Shown here one piece after another: positions 9,612-18,703 of a stretch of 64,000 bases of DNA. Location of the stretch: contig CALXQJ010000002.1 of assembly GCA_944390575.1 (NCBI GenBank), positions 62,001 to 126,000 on the forward strand, read 5' to 3'. This DNA comes from an uncultured Spirochaetota bacterium. Lineage in GTDB: Bacteria; Spirochaetota; Brachyspiria; Brachyspirales; Brachyspiraceae. Numbering within the stretch: the stretch's first letter is position 1; the number at the start of each line of letters is the position of its first letter. The notes below the pieces were generated by a model, which saw nothing but the letters and a program-made list of their open reading frames with translations, did not search any database and had not been told where the DNA came from. The translations under genes and the position numbers were made by a program.

Positions 9612-11372
9612 ATGAGTACAGCAAGTAATAACAATAATGGCAAAGAAACTTTAATGTCTATGAATCCTGATAATTATGAGTATTCATTTGACAATACTAT
9701 AGATGTTGTTGGTATTTATAAGAAGATAGTTGATGAACTTTCTACTGATCAAGAGTTGTATCAAGAACTTCTTAAATGTTATGTTACTAATGGAGAACAG
9801 GTATTAAAGTCTATTTCCAAGAGAGATGGTATTAAGGCTGGAAAGAATGTTAAGTTTGATAAGATGACAGGTATTTATAGAAGCAGTGCTTTTGGATTTG
9901 TTGTTTATGATGGTATGAAGAGAGTTTCTGTTATTCCTGTTATTAATGTTGCCGATAAGTGGCGTGGTGTTATGGTGCTTCCTCCTCAGAAGTCTGCAAA
10001 GAAGCAATTGGATGCTGAACAGATACAGGGTCTAATTTCTGAGATACCTATCAAGCTTATGGTCGATTATGATGCTGTTACTGATTTAGCTAATAAAAAT
10101 ATTAATAATAATGAAGGTGTTGTTTGTATCTTTACTCAAGGACAAAAACCTATAGATGGTAATGTACAAAAAGTTATACTTGATTATGATTTATCTATTG
10201 GTAGTGGTAAAACATCTGATGATGGTAGTATAGATTTTAAAGAAAGAAGCTTTGTACATAATATAGAAGCGGATGTAAAAATAGCACATATTATTCCTGC
10301 TAAAGAGGCAGTTAATGGACTTGATATTTATAATGAAGTATTACCTGCACATTTTGATGAGGATCCTTGTTATAAGATGGGGCAGAATCTAAAAGTAGAT
10401 GCTGATGGTATTACTGTTAGAAGTGCTATTAAGGGTATTTTAATTGATAATCATAAGACTTTATCTGTTTCTAATGTTGTTGAGATTGATAAGGTTGATT
10501 TATCTACTGGTAATATTGATGTTGATGGATCTGTTATTATTAAGGAGAATGTTACACCTGGTTTTTCTATTATGGCTGATGGTGATATTCAAGTTAATGG
10601 TAATATTGAGGATTGTAAGATACATTGTTCTGGTAATTTAATAGTATCTGGTGGTATTATTGGTGGACCTGATTCTGATATTAATGTTAGTGGTAAGATT
10701 TATTCTTCTTTTATTAGAAATGCTAAAGTTTTGTGTAAGGGAGATGTTATTGCTAATCAGATTGTAAACTCTGATATTGCTTGTAATGATAGAGTTATTG
10801 CATTAGATGGAAAGGGTGTTATTATTGGTGGTAGTGTTAAAGCTTTAAATGGTATATGGGCTAAGAGTATTGGTGCTGTATCTGAGTCTAAGACTATGGT
10901 TGTTGTAGGTCGTGATGCTGAGGCTGATAATATTCTAAAAAATATTATCAATGAAATTAAATTTAATAATGATGAAATATCAAAAATTAAAGCGATTATA
11001 GGTACTGAGTATTTTAAAAATCCTAAAGCTTTCTTAGAAAAAATACCTGTAGCTAAAAGAGATACTATTAAAGATATATTAAAAAGAATAACAAATCTTA
11101 TTAAAACAACTAAAGAATTAGAATTAAAAAAAGATGAAATGCTTGCTGAGTTTGATAAGTTGGATGATAGTGTAATATCTGCTACTGAGAATGTTTATCC
11201 TGGAATTACAGTATATATTTCAAATCTAAGAAGATATATAGATAAGCAATTATCAGGAACTATGTTTTATTATTCTAAGGAGACTAAAGATATAAGAGAG
11301 AAAGCTCCTAAATCTTTGCCTCCCGAAGATTATGCTTTTCCTGAAAATATTAATAGTGAAAATAATGAATAA
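9612..11372 (+). CDS. fapA: FapA/DUF342 family protein
   Basis: 586 aa. The central and C-terminal part has the repetitive beta-strand pattern of DUF342 (FapA): IIPAKEAVNGLDIYNEVLP, then a right-handed-helix-like series DVDGSVIIKENVTPGFSI, IQVNGNIEDCKIHCSGNLIV and SGGIIGGPDSDINVSG. A coiled-coil segment (about 450-530, ELELKKDEMLAEFDKLDD) follows. In other bacteria FapA-type proteins affect flagellar assembly or polar localisation, but most have no firm role. A GGATAAA-type ribosome binding site precedes the ATG. It converges on galK. Confidence 0.88.
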   Translation: MSTASNNNNGKETLMSMNPDNYEYSFDNTIDVVGIYKKIVDELSTDQELYQELLKCYVTNGEQVLKSISKRDGIKAGKNVKFDKMTGIYRSSAFGFVVYDGMKRVSVIPVINVADKWRGVMVLPPQKSAKKQLDAEQIQGLISEIPIKLMVDYDAVTDLANKNINNNEGVVCIFTQGQKPIDGNVQKVILDYDLSIGSGKTSDDGSIDFKERSFVHNIEADVKIAHIIPAKEAVNGLDIYNEVLPAHFDEDPCYKMGQNLKVDADGITVRSAIKGILIDNHKTLSVSNVVEIDKVDLSTGNIDVDGSVIIKENVTPGFSIMADGDIQVNGNIEDCKIHCSGNLIVSGGIIGGPDSDINVSGKIYSSFIRNAKVLCKGDVIANQIVNSDIACNDRVIALDGKGVIIGGSVKALNGIWAKSIGAVSESKTMVVVGRDAEADNILKNIINEIKFNNDEISKIKAIIGTEYFKNPKAFLEKIPVAKRDTIKDILKRITNLIKTTKELELKKDEMLAEFDKLDDSVISATENVYPGITVYISNLRRYIDKQLSGTMFYYSKETKDIREKAPKSLPPEDYAFPENINSENNE

Positions 11373-11374
11373 AA

Positions 11375-12658
11375 TTATATTTCACATACAGGTGATTGGC
11401 GTACACTCACCTGTATAGCACTATCTTTACCAAAGATATTTTCTATATATTTAGTGTATTCCTCAACCCTTGAAACAGGAATTAATGCTTGTATAGTTCC
11501 TGCAAAACCACCACCATGTACTCTACAAGCTCCATCACCAGATAAAAAGTCTTTTGTTAGACATATAGCTAAAGCAACGCCCATATTTTTACTGCTTCTG
11601 ATAGAATAACAGTTTTGTAAATATGTAAAGCTTGAATTTCCAGATTCATTCATTAAAGAAATATATTTTTTTATATCATTATTCTTTAAAGCTTCTATTT
11701 GTTCTACAACTCTATTATTTTCTGTAATGAAGTGATATGCTCTCATAAATGCCCTATCACCACATTTAGCTCTTACTTTTGATGCATTCTCTATTAATTC
11801 ATTTAAAGTTATATCTCTACAAACTTCTTTTCCAAAGAAATTAGCAACACTATTCATTTCCATTCGTATAGCAGCATACTCATCAGTAAGAGAACTATGA
11901 TCTCCTTTAGCATCTACTATCATAAGTGAATATCCAGCATCTTCAAAAGAATATTCTATCTTCTCCATCTTAGGATCTTTATTATCCTCAAAATCAATAG
12001 ATATAACACCACCTATAGAACATCCCATCTGATCCATAAGTCCACAAGGTTTTCCAAAATACTCATTCTCAGCATACTGTCCTATCATTGCTATTTCTAT
12101 TTTTGGTATTTTATTTTCATTATATAAAGTATTTAAAATATGTCCTATTAATGCTTCAAAACTTGCAGATGAACTTAAACCACTACCAATAAGAACTTTA
12201 TTGCTTAATGATATATTACATCCACCTATTTTATAGCCTCTATTGAGTAATCCAGCACAAACACCTCTAATAAGTGCTGAAGACATACCAAAGTCAGTTC
12301 TTCTAATTTCTAAATCCTGAATACTTACAACATCAGGAGTATCTCCTCTATCAGTATATACTACTATTTTGTCATCATCTCTTTTAGTTACAATAGCAAG
12401 TTTATCTAAATTTATAGATGCAGTTAATACACATCCATTATTATGATCAGTATGATTTCCAGATAATTCAGTTCTACCAGAAGCACTAAATACATAAACA
12501 TCTTCACTATTATCTATTTTTTCAAGATGAAATAGTATATGTTCTAATCGTACATAAAAATCAGATATACATTTCTTATCATTACCATATATAGATACTA
12601 ATTTTTCATCTATATTCTTTAACTCTATTATTTTTTTTAGTTCAGATACATTATACAT
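11375..12658 (-). CDS. galK: galactokinase
   Basis: 427-aa GHMP kinase that phosphorylates alpha-D-galactose at C1 in the Leloir pathway. Motif 1 is the galactokinase signature ASGRTELSGNHTDHNNG; motif 2 is KVLIGSGLSSSASFEALIG, the ATP-binding Gly/Ser loop; motif 3 is CRVHGGGFAGTIQALIP. Length is slightly above the usual 380-400 aa. galM lies 21 kb away at 33.4 kb; galT and galE are not in this window. A possible minus-strand promoter TTGACA-16-TAAACT lies at about 12696-12723. Confidence 0.95.
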   Translation of the reverse strand: MYNVSELKKIIELKNIDEKLVSIYGNDKKCISDFYVRLEHILFHLEKIDNSEDVYVFSASGRTELSGNHTDHNNGCVLTASINLDKLAIVTKRDDDKIVVYTDRGDTPDVVSIQDLEIRRTDFGMSSALIRGVCAGLLNRGYKIGGCNISLSNKVLIGSGLSSSASFEALIGHILNTLYNENKIPKIEIAMIGQYAENEYFGKPCGLMDQMGCSIGGVISIDFEDNKDPKMEKIEYSFEDAGYSLMIVDAKGDHSSLTDEYAAIRMEMNSVANFFGKEVCRDITLNELIENASKVRAKCGDRAFMRAYHFITENNRVVEQIEALKNNDIKKYISLMNESGNSSFTYLQNCYSIRSSKNMGVALAICLTKDFLSGDGACRVHGGGFAGTIQALIPVSRVEEYTKYIENIFGKDSAIQVSVRQSPVCEI

Positions 12659-12727
12659 AAAAATCCCTATACTTATAATAGTTTATATAGCTATAAGTTT
12701 ACACAGAAAAAATAATTTGTCAAAAAA

Positions 12728-12880
12728 CTATTTTACATTTTTAGGCTTTTTACAGCATTTTGCCTCTTTTTCACCACAAGAACAATGATGCTTTCCAAAA
12801 TTTTTGATACTTTTTATAATGTAATTAAGTGCTATAATTATAGATGTTGCTACAATTATTATAACTATGATATTATCCAT
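12728..12880 (-). CDS. 50-aa FeoB-associated-type Cys-rich membrane protein
   Basis: A small ORF on the minus strand. It starts MDNIIVIIIVATSIIIALNY, a single membrane segment, continues with KSIKNFGKHH, and ends with a cytoplasmic Cys/Lys-rich tail containing CSCGEKEAKCCKK. This architecture matches small 'FeoB-associated Cys-rich membrane protein' sequences that accompany ferrous iron transporters. No feoB is visible nearby, so the gene is an orphan here. The ribosome binding site is weak (GGATT). It lies downstream of a promoter-terminator unit that could act as its leader. Confidence 0.6.
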   Translation of the reverse strand: MDNIIVIIIVATSIIIALNYIIKSIKNFGKHHCSCGEKEAKCCKKPKNVK

Positions 12881-12945
12881 AATTTTTTGTAATCCATATA
12901 TATATTTTTTTATTTAATTATATAAGATAAAGTTTTATAGTCAAC

Positions 12946-12978
12946 ATAAAAAAATAAGAGCCACATTTCTGTGGCTCC
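12946..12978 (-). terminator. strong intrinsic terminator
   Basis: GAGCCACA and TGTGGCTC form a perfect 8-bp stem around a 4-base loop. On the minus strand the stem is followed by TTATTTTTTT. It is GC-rich compared with the surrounding sequence. Confidence 0.8.
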
Positions 12979-13054
12979 CAATAAAAAAGGAATTCAAATC
13001 ATAAAAAAATTTATCTATCAATATTGCGTTATTAATCTTTCATCAACTAATGTA
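12948..13054 (-). ncRNA. candidate small RNA or attenuated leader
   Basis: A minus-strand unit of about 105 nt bounded by a TTGACA-16-TACAAT promoter and a GC-rich terminator hairpin. It has no credible reading frame: its ATGs run into stops within a few codons. It resembles no family I can name. It may be a free small RNA, or the leader of the 50-aa Cys-rich gene that starts 68 bases past the terminator stem. Existence and function are inferred from signal placement only. Confidence 0.45.
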
Positions 13055-13059
13055 TTTGT

Positions 13060-13087
13060 ATTGTACATTATTTTTTACTTTTGTCAA
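13060..13087 (-). promoter_or_regulatory. promoter of the candidate small RNA
   Basis: On the minus strand, TTGACA (13082-13087) is separated by 16 bases from TACAAT (13060-13065), a near-consensus sigma-70-type promoter. The predicted start is near 13053. Confidence 0.65.
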
Positions 13088-13222
13088 TATAAAATGTAAT
13101 TTTTTTCTACTTTTTTCTAAAAAAATATCTATTATTTTTAAAAAAGTATTATATAGTGTTTTTTTTATTTATTTTTTTGTTTTGTTTTTTATATATTATT
13201 ACATTTTTATGAAAGAAAATAG

Positions 13223-13284
13223 ATTATATTTCAAATATAATAGCCTTGTGAAGTACTTTATAATGAAATACTTACAAGGCTATT
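13223..13284 (-). terminator. paired inverted repeats after the purine permease gene
   Basis: Two hairpins sit side by side. One has arms near AATAGCCTTGT and ACAAGGCTATT (13239-13284); the other is the palindrome ATTATATTTCAAATATAAT (13223-13241). They directly follow the permease stop codon on the minus strand, so a terminator or mRNA-end role is likely, although the T run is poor. The rest of the 12881-13289 gap holds only the sRNA unit and T-rich sequence. Confidence 0.5.
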
Positions 13285-13289
13285 ATTAT

Positions 13290-14588
13290 TTATACTAGAA
13301 CAGGTAATATAATTTTCATTAATAGTAGTATAGATAATATCCAAGTTAATAAAGAAATTTCTTTAATTCTACCAGAAATTAGCTTTAATAATGTAAAAGA
13401 TAATATTCCAAAAGTAATTCCTTCAGCAATACTATATGCAAAAGGCATAAATAAAATACAAATAAATGCTGGTAATGATTCTGTATAGTCTTCAAAGTCT
13501 ATTTCTAATATAGGAGTCATCATTAAAAGTCCAACTATTATTAATGCAGGAGCAGTAGCTGCTGCTGGTATTGCTAAAAATATATGAGAGAAAAATAAAG
13601 ATAATGCAAATAATATAGCTACAGTGAAAGCTGTTAATCCTGTTCTTCCACCTTCAGATACACCTGCAGCACTTTCTACGTATGTAGTTACAGTAGAAGT
13701 TCCAAGTAATGCTCCAACTATAGTACCTATAGCATCTGCAAATAGTATTTGTTTACATTTTGGAATCTCTCCTTTTTCTGTAAGCATATTAGCTTTAGTA
13801 CATACACCTACTACACTGCCTACTGTATCAAACATATCTACAAAAAGAAAAGTAAATAATACTATAATCATATTTGTAGATAGTAAATTAGAAAAATCTA
13901 ATTTAAATGCTATAGGTGCTAAAGATGGTGGTAATATGCTTAGAGAAGGTGAAAATGTAGTTATACCAAGAGGAATACCTAATATAGTAGTAGCTAATGC
14001 TCCTATTAAGATGGCACCTTTTACATTATGAGATAGAAGAACTGTAGTTAGTATAATACCAAATATTGTACATAATGGAGCGGGACTTATTATATTGCCA
14101 AGTCCAACTAATGTAGAATCATTATTAACTATAATTCCAGAATTTTGAAGACCAATAAATGCGATAAAAAGACCAATACCAACAGATATAGCTCTTTTTA
14201 TATTTATAGGTATACTGTTAATAATAGCTTCTCTAATATTAAAAATAGTTAAAATTAAAAATATTACCCCTTCTATAAAAACAGCAGTTAAAGCAGTTTG
14301 CCAACTATAACCCATACCTAAAACTACAGTGTATGCAAAAAATACATTTAATCCCATTCCAGGTGCTAATGCAAATGGTAAATTAGCTAAAAAAGCCATA
14401 ACCAAAGTTGCTATAATAGATGATACTACAGTAGCTGTAAATACTGCTCCTTTATCCATTCCAGTACTAGATAAAATAGCGGGATTTACTGCAAGTATAT
14501 AGGCTATTGTCATAAATGTGGTAAAGCCTGCTATTATTTCTGTTTTTACTGTTGTACCATTTTCTTTTAGTTTGAAAAGTTTGTTCAT
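13290..14588 (-). CDS. NCS2 family purine permease (AzgA/PbuG type)
   Basis: 432-aa polytopic inner-membrane transporter. The N-terminus (TEIIAGFTTFMTIAYILAVN) and the motif LAPGMGLNVFFAYTVVLGMG are typical of the adenine/hypoxanthine/guanine permease branch. Other family motifs include TVGSVVGVCTKA and LLGTSTVTTYVESAAGV. It probably imports hypoxanthine, guanine or adenine; the nearby apt gene could use imported adenine. AAAAGGAT precedes the start. A promoter-like TTGCAA-18-TATTAT and a hairpin lie upstream. No purine riboswitch is recognisable. Confidence 0.92.
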   Translation of the reverse strand: MNKLFKLKENGTTVKTEIIAGFTTFMTIAYILAVNPAILSSTGMDKGAVFTATVVSSIIATLVMAFLANLPFALAPGMGLNVFFAYTVVLGMGYSWQTALTAVFIEGVIFLILTIFNIREAIINSIPINIKRAISVGIGLFIAFIGLQNSGIIVNNDSTLVGLGNIISPAPLCTIFGIILTTVLLSHNVKGAILIGALATTILGIPLGITTFSPSLSILPPSLAPIAFKLDFSNLLSTNMIIVLFTFLFVDMFDTVGSVVGVCTKANMLTEKGEIPKCKQILFADAIGTIVGALLGTSTVTTYVESAAGVSEGGRTGLTAFTVAILFALSLFFSHIFLAIPAAATAPALIIVGLLMMTPILEIDFEDYTESLPAFICILFMPFAYSIAEGITFGILSFTLLKLISGRIKEISLLTWILSILLLMKIILPVLV

Positions 14589-14615
14589 AAATACATATCC
14601 TTTTATTATTTTTTT

Positions 14616-14649
14616 CTTAAAATATTTCTATATGTAATAATATTTTAAG
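14616..14649 (-). repeat. perfect 11-bp inverted repeat in the permease leader
   Basis: CTTAAAATATT and AATATTTTAAG are perfectly complementary around a 12-base loop. The repeat lies between the likely promoter and the ribosome binding site of the permease gene. On the minus strand it is followed by A residues, so it is not a terminator. Confidence 0.45.
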
Positions 14650-14723
14650 GAAATGAGATAATATTATTAATTAATTTTTTTTGCAAGTATTTTTTGCTTT
14701 AAAATACTGTATAGAGTAGTATT

Positions 14724-17340
14724 TTATTTATTTTTTATATAATCATATAAAAATGTTATAAAAATTATTAATGAAAAAATAGTTATAGGTATTACAGGGT
14801 ATATATATCTATATAGCGGTAAAGGTGTAAAAAATCCAACAATTATTGCTGTTGATACAGCTGAGAAGGATGTTGAAAATGATAATATTAATATTTTATT
14901 TTTATATTCTTTTTTTATAATAATTATTGCTAATGTAGTAATAAATATTATCATAGATGTAATAATAAATATTATAATATTAATTTCTGGTAAATATTTA
15001 TATAGAAAAATATATATTCTTTCTTTAGAATTATTAAATGTTATACCATTATTATCATACTTATATGCCATTCCAAATATATCTGATTTTTCTTGTATCT
15101 TATTTTTATCTAAAATAGGAGTCTTTAATGTAAATATTTTTGTAATATAGTTATAAATATGTTTAATATAGCTTATAGGATGTTTTATTATGCTTTTTAT
15201 CCAAAGTAGTTTTAGATTTTTTATTTCATATAATTTTATTATAATTCCATTGCTACCTTTGTATAGATCAGCATTTATAGGATCTGAGTAATAAACTTCC
15301 TTTAAATTATCAAATGTTTTACCTTCATAATAATAATTTTTATTTATTAAATTTGTGTCATTAGCTATTGTTGATATACCTGCTATTTGTAACATAAATA
15401 AATGATAAGAAGGTCTAGATTCTACATTTGCAGATAATAAATATTTACTATTTTTTATCCATAAATATGGTGTAAACTTATATAAAAAAATAAGCGATAT
15501 GGCAAATATTAACATTATTAGTACAAAACTAACTATATATTTTAAATTGAATATTTTATACTTATTATTTAATATTAAGTATGTAAAGAAAATAAATATA
15601 GGATATATACTCACTATCATAGTATGTCGCCACAAAAGTGATATAGTAATTAATATAGAAATAAAAAAGTATATAATAAATAATATTATTTTATTTTTAA
15701 TTTTAAATGTATTTAAAAATAAAATAATAGATAATACAAGCCAAAATATTAAAATAGCTGTAACATCCTTGTTATGAGTTGTATTCATAAAAAATATATT
15801 TGCTAAAAAACTTATTAAAAGTAATAATAGTATTTTTTTAGACTTATATTTTTTATGCAATGATATATTTATAAGAAATAGCCCTGTATACCAACTTAGT
15901 ATATTGATAAAAAAAACATAAAAAGATTTATATCCAAATAAATTATTTAATACTGAAAGAGTAAATTGTATTATAACAGGAAAGTTATTTACATAATTTT
16001 TTTCTATAGATTTAAACATTACATATTGGTCATCCCAGTAAACAAAATATCCTGGATAAAGTAACCAAAAATGAAAGCTAAATAATAGTATATAAATTAT
16101 TATGTATATTAATAGTATATTATCATTAATAAATTTAGAGTATATAATATATATTTTATTATTTTTTATTTTTAATTCATATATATTATATAATATTTTT
16201 ATTATTATAACTAGTATTATTACTATAATCAAGTTTTTTATGATATTATTATTTAGTTCTAATGTATATTTAATATTATCTATATATTTTTTGTTTATTA
16301 TTTCACTTGTAATAATATTTCCATAGTAATATCCATTATATATATTAAATTTTTGTATAACTTCATTAGTCTTAAATATAGGTTTATATAAAAAGTGACT
16401 TCCATAAATATTGAAATTATATAAGTATTTATCTATATGATTATTTGTTAATATAAAATTACTAATAATTTCTTTTTTTATATTTTCATCATTTATTAAT
16501 ATTAATTGATTTTCTAATATATATTCTACATTATTAATCCTTAATGTTCCATACATATCTAAATTTACACTGTTGATAGAGCTACTTTTTTCTATATTTC
16601 CAAATTTTATTAAAATTAATATTAGAATAGAGAAAAATATAATTATATTTATATAATATTTTATAAAATTTTTATTAATTATAAATATATTTTTATTTTT
16701 TAGAATAAATATAATTATAAAATATATGAAAATAATAATGATGTATATCTTTATTATTAATATTTTTATCTTTAATTTAAATCTAATATTTTCTATTTTT
16801 TTATTTATTGATTGAGTAGATTCTATAATTCCAAAAGGACTACCATTATTTATTGTTATATTTTTTATGAAGTTATAATCTTGTAATATTTTATTTGTAT
16901 TTGGATATACACCATAAATATCACTATGCTTAAATATTTTACTGTAGTATCCTATTTTAAAGTTGTATATATAATTAGTTATTTCTTCATTCTTTAATAT
17001 ATATTTAGATACATCTTCATTTGATAAGAATTCGTTTGTATAGTTTATTATAGTTTTATTTGTAATTTCATTTTTTTTATTAGTATAAATAATATTAGTG
17101 TAGACTATATTATTTATTTCTAATGTTTCTTCATTATTAAGAGTAAGATTATCTAAATATCCTATTCTTTCTTTTCTTCCTAAAATTGATAATATTATTA
17201 TAGTTAATGTTATAGATATAAATATTATTATGAGTATTTTATATAAAAGTTTTTGTCTTGTCTTGTCTTGTCTTGTCTTGTCTTGTCTTGTCTTGTCTTG
17301 TCTTGTCTTGTCTTGTCTTGTCTTTATTATAAATTTCCAT
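14724..17340 (-). CDS. candidate phase-variable polytopic membrane protein (GT-C-like), out of frame in this copy
   Basis: The open frame ending at 14724 continues upstream of its first internal ATG (16556), without a stop, for ~230 codons into a pentanucleotide tract. The only plausible start is ATG 17340, just before that tract (MEIYNK, then repeated DKTRQ). With 13 CAAGA units the start frame hits TAA after ~33 codons; 14 or 11 units would join the frames into ~873 aa. Predicted order: hydrophilic repeat, TM, domain A, two TMs, domain B (similar to A), then 10 or so TMs. The segment YPGYFVYWDDQYVMFKSI recalls GT-C/DUF6020-type glycosyltransferases; the function is inferred weakly. The uninterrupted 610-aa part is 14724-16556, but its ATG has no ribosome binding site. 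Confidence 0.75.
17253..17324 (-). repeat. pentanucleotide simple-sequence repeat (CAAGA)13
   Basis: Thirteen perfect tandem copies occupy 17256-17320 (CAAGA on the minus strand, TCTTG on plus), with partial units on both sides giving 72 bp of perfect 5-bp periodicity. The tract is far more GC-rich than its surroundings. It lies within the first codons of the minus-strand gene, the classic place for slipped-strand phase variation. Confidence 0.97.
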
Positions 17341-17476
17341 ATTATAAACTATATATTAATTCTTATTAAAATTCAATAATAATTTTAATGTATTGATAAT
17401 TATATATATTGTAATTTTTATTTTTTTTGTTATGCTTAAAAGGTTGCGTTTTATTTTACCTAATAAGGATATTATA

Positions 17477-17989
17477 ATGAATTTGAAAAACTATATTAGA
17501 GAAATTCAAAATTACCCTAAAGAAGGAATACTTTTTAGAGACATTACCACTTTACTAAAAGATAAAGAAGCTTTTAAGTTTGCAATTGATGAAATGGCTA
17601 AACAGGTAATAGATAAGAATATAGACTTAATAGTAGGTGCTGAAAGTAGGGGATTTTTAATAGGTTCTGCTTTGGCATATAGACTTAATGTAGGATTTAT
17701 TCCTGTTAGAAAGAAGGGTAAACTACCTTATAAGACTATATCTGAGGAATATGCTTTAGAATATGGTACTGATACTTTATATATGCATGAAGATTCTATA
17801 GCAAAGGGGGATAATGTTTTAATAGTTGATGATTTAATAGCTACTGGTGGTACTGCTAATGCTATGATAAAGATGGTTGAGAGATTAGGTGGTAATGTTG
17901 TTGGAACTTCTTTTTTAATAGAGCTTGAGGATTTGGGTGGAAGAAAAGAGATAGACAAGTATCCTGTTTATGTACTTATTAAGTATTGA
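17477..17989 (+). CDS. apt: adenine phosphoribosyltransferase
   Basis: 170 aa from ATG 17477 (MNLKNYIREIQNYPKEGILF), chosen because TAAGGA lies about 10 bases upstream and the family starts here; the open frame upstream to 17393 is a hydrophobic artefact. It converts adenine and PRPP to AMP in purine salvage. The PRPP-binding loop is VLIVDDLIATGGTA. The substrate-side motif LIVGAESRGFLIGSALAYRL and the flexible-loop region RKKGKLPYKTISEEYALEYG are present. It is divergent from the phase-variable gene and has its own terminator. Confidence 0.96.
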   Translation: MNLKNYIREIQNYPKEGILFRDITTLLKDKEAFKFAIDEMAKQVIDKNIDLIVGAESRGFLIGSALAYRLNVGFIPVRKKGKLPYKTISEEYALEYGTDTLYMHEDSIAKGDNVLIVDDLIATGGTANAMIKMVERLGGNVVGTSFLIELEDLGGRKEIDKYPVYVLIKY

Positions 17990-17996
17990 TTTTTAT

Positions 17997-18046
17997 AATT
18001 ATTATTTGTATATATTTTATTATATATACAAATAATAATTTTTTTA
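17997..18046 (+). terminator. bidirectional intrinsic terminator
   Basis: A perfect 18-bp stem (17997-18014 with 18023-18040) has an 8-base loop and is followed by a T run on the plus strand. It lies between apt and the convergent lipoprotein gene. The A-rich upstream side is weaker, so it acts mainly for apt. Confidence 0.8.
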
Positions 18047-18550
18047 TTATCTATAAGATAAAGATATACTAGATCTTCTTATTGAGATAATAGCTTTACT
18101 TTTCTGAGATAATGATACTTCTATATCTTGACTATCATCACTATCATTTCCAACAGTCCAAGCATTATATTGTGGTTCAAACAGTCCAACTTTAGTTCCA
18201 TTACCAGAACTACTACCTAAAAATATTTTGACATCATAATACGTTATAATAATTCCACGAATTCCTTTTATAGTGTCTTCTTTTACTTTTAAAGGTGCTA
18301 CTATACTCATTTTTTTTATTTCATCTTCAGATAATTTCTCTATATTTTTGCCACCTATAGCATAATAATCCTTACCATTTATAGTTACGGCTTGTATTTC
18401 TTTATTTTTTCCATAAGATTTTACTTTAGAGTCTTCCTTTTTTATTACTTTTTCTTCTTCCTTTTTTTCTGTTGTTTGCATTTGTTCTTTAGTGGTTGTA
18501 CATCCTATAATAAACATTAATAAAATACTGGTTATTGTTTTTTTTATCAT
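18047..18550 (-). CDS. hypothetical lipoprotein
   Basis: 167 aa. A signal peptide ends in the lipobox FIIGC (Cys at about 17), followed by a charged Lys/Glu linker and a small domain (ITYYDVKIFLGSSSGNGTKV, then a strand-rich end SKAIISIRRSSISLSYR). AAGGAGG precedes the ATG with good spacing. No family is recognised. It is probably membrane-anchored in the periplasm or at the surface, and monocistronic. Confidence 0.85.
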   Translation of the reverse strand: MIKKTITSILLMFIIGCTTTKEQMQTTEKKEEEKVIKKEDSKVKSYGKNKEIQAVTINGKDYYAIGGKNIEKLSEDEIKKMSIVAPLKVKEDTIKGIRGIIITYYDVKIFLGSSSGNGTKVGLFEPQYNAWTVGNDSDDSQDIEVSLSQKSKAIISIRRSSISLSYR

Positions 18551-18703
18551 ATATTTTATAGCCTCCTTAAAAAATAATTTACTAATTATATATAATTATA
18601 TAACAATAAGAATTGTAAAAAACTTATTATAATATAATATTTAATTATCGATAAAAATGAATAAATTATAATATAAAAATTTTTTATTGGAGTTTGAAGA
18701 ATT

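Noticed and set aside
13050-13298. 82-aa hydrophobic plus-strand ORF
   Set aside because: It is low-complexity Phe/Ile/Tyr from T-rich DNA, has no ribosome binding site, and runs through the hairpins after the permease gene and the opposite-strand promoter.
13624-14031. 135-aa plus-strand ORF inside the purine permease gene
   Set aside because: Shadow of a well-supported transporter frame; no start signals.
14589-14720. Purine riboswitch before the purine permease gene
   Set aside because: The conserved purine aptamer core is absent; only a simple AT hairpin is present.
14724-16556. Calling the large membrane protein as a simple 610-aa gene from ATG 16556
   Set aside because: The same frame is open for ~230 more codons with membrane segments and a homologous domain, and ATG 16556 has no ribosome binding site.
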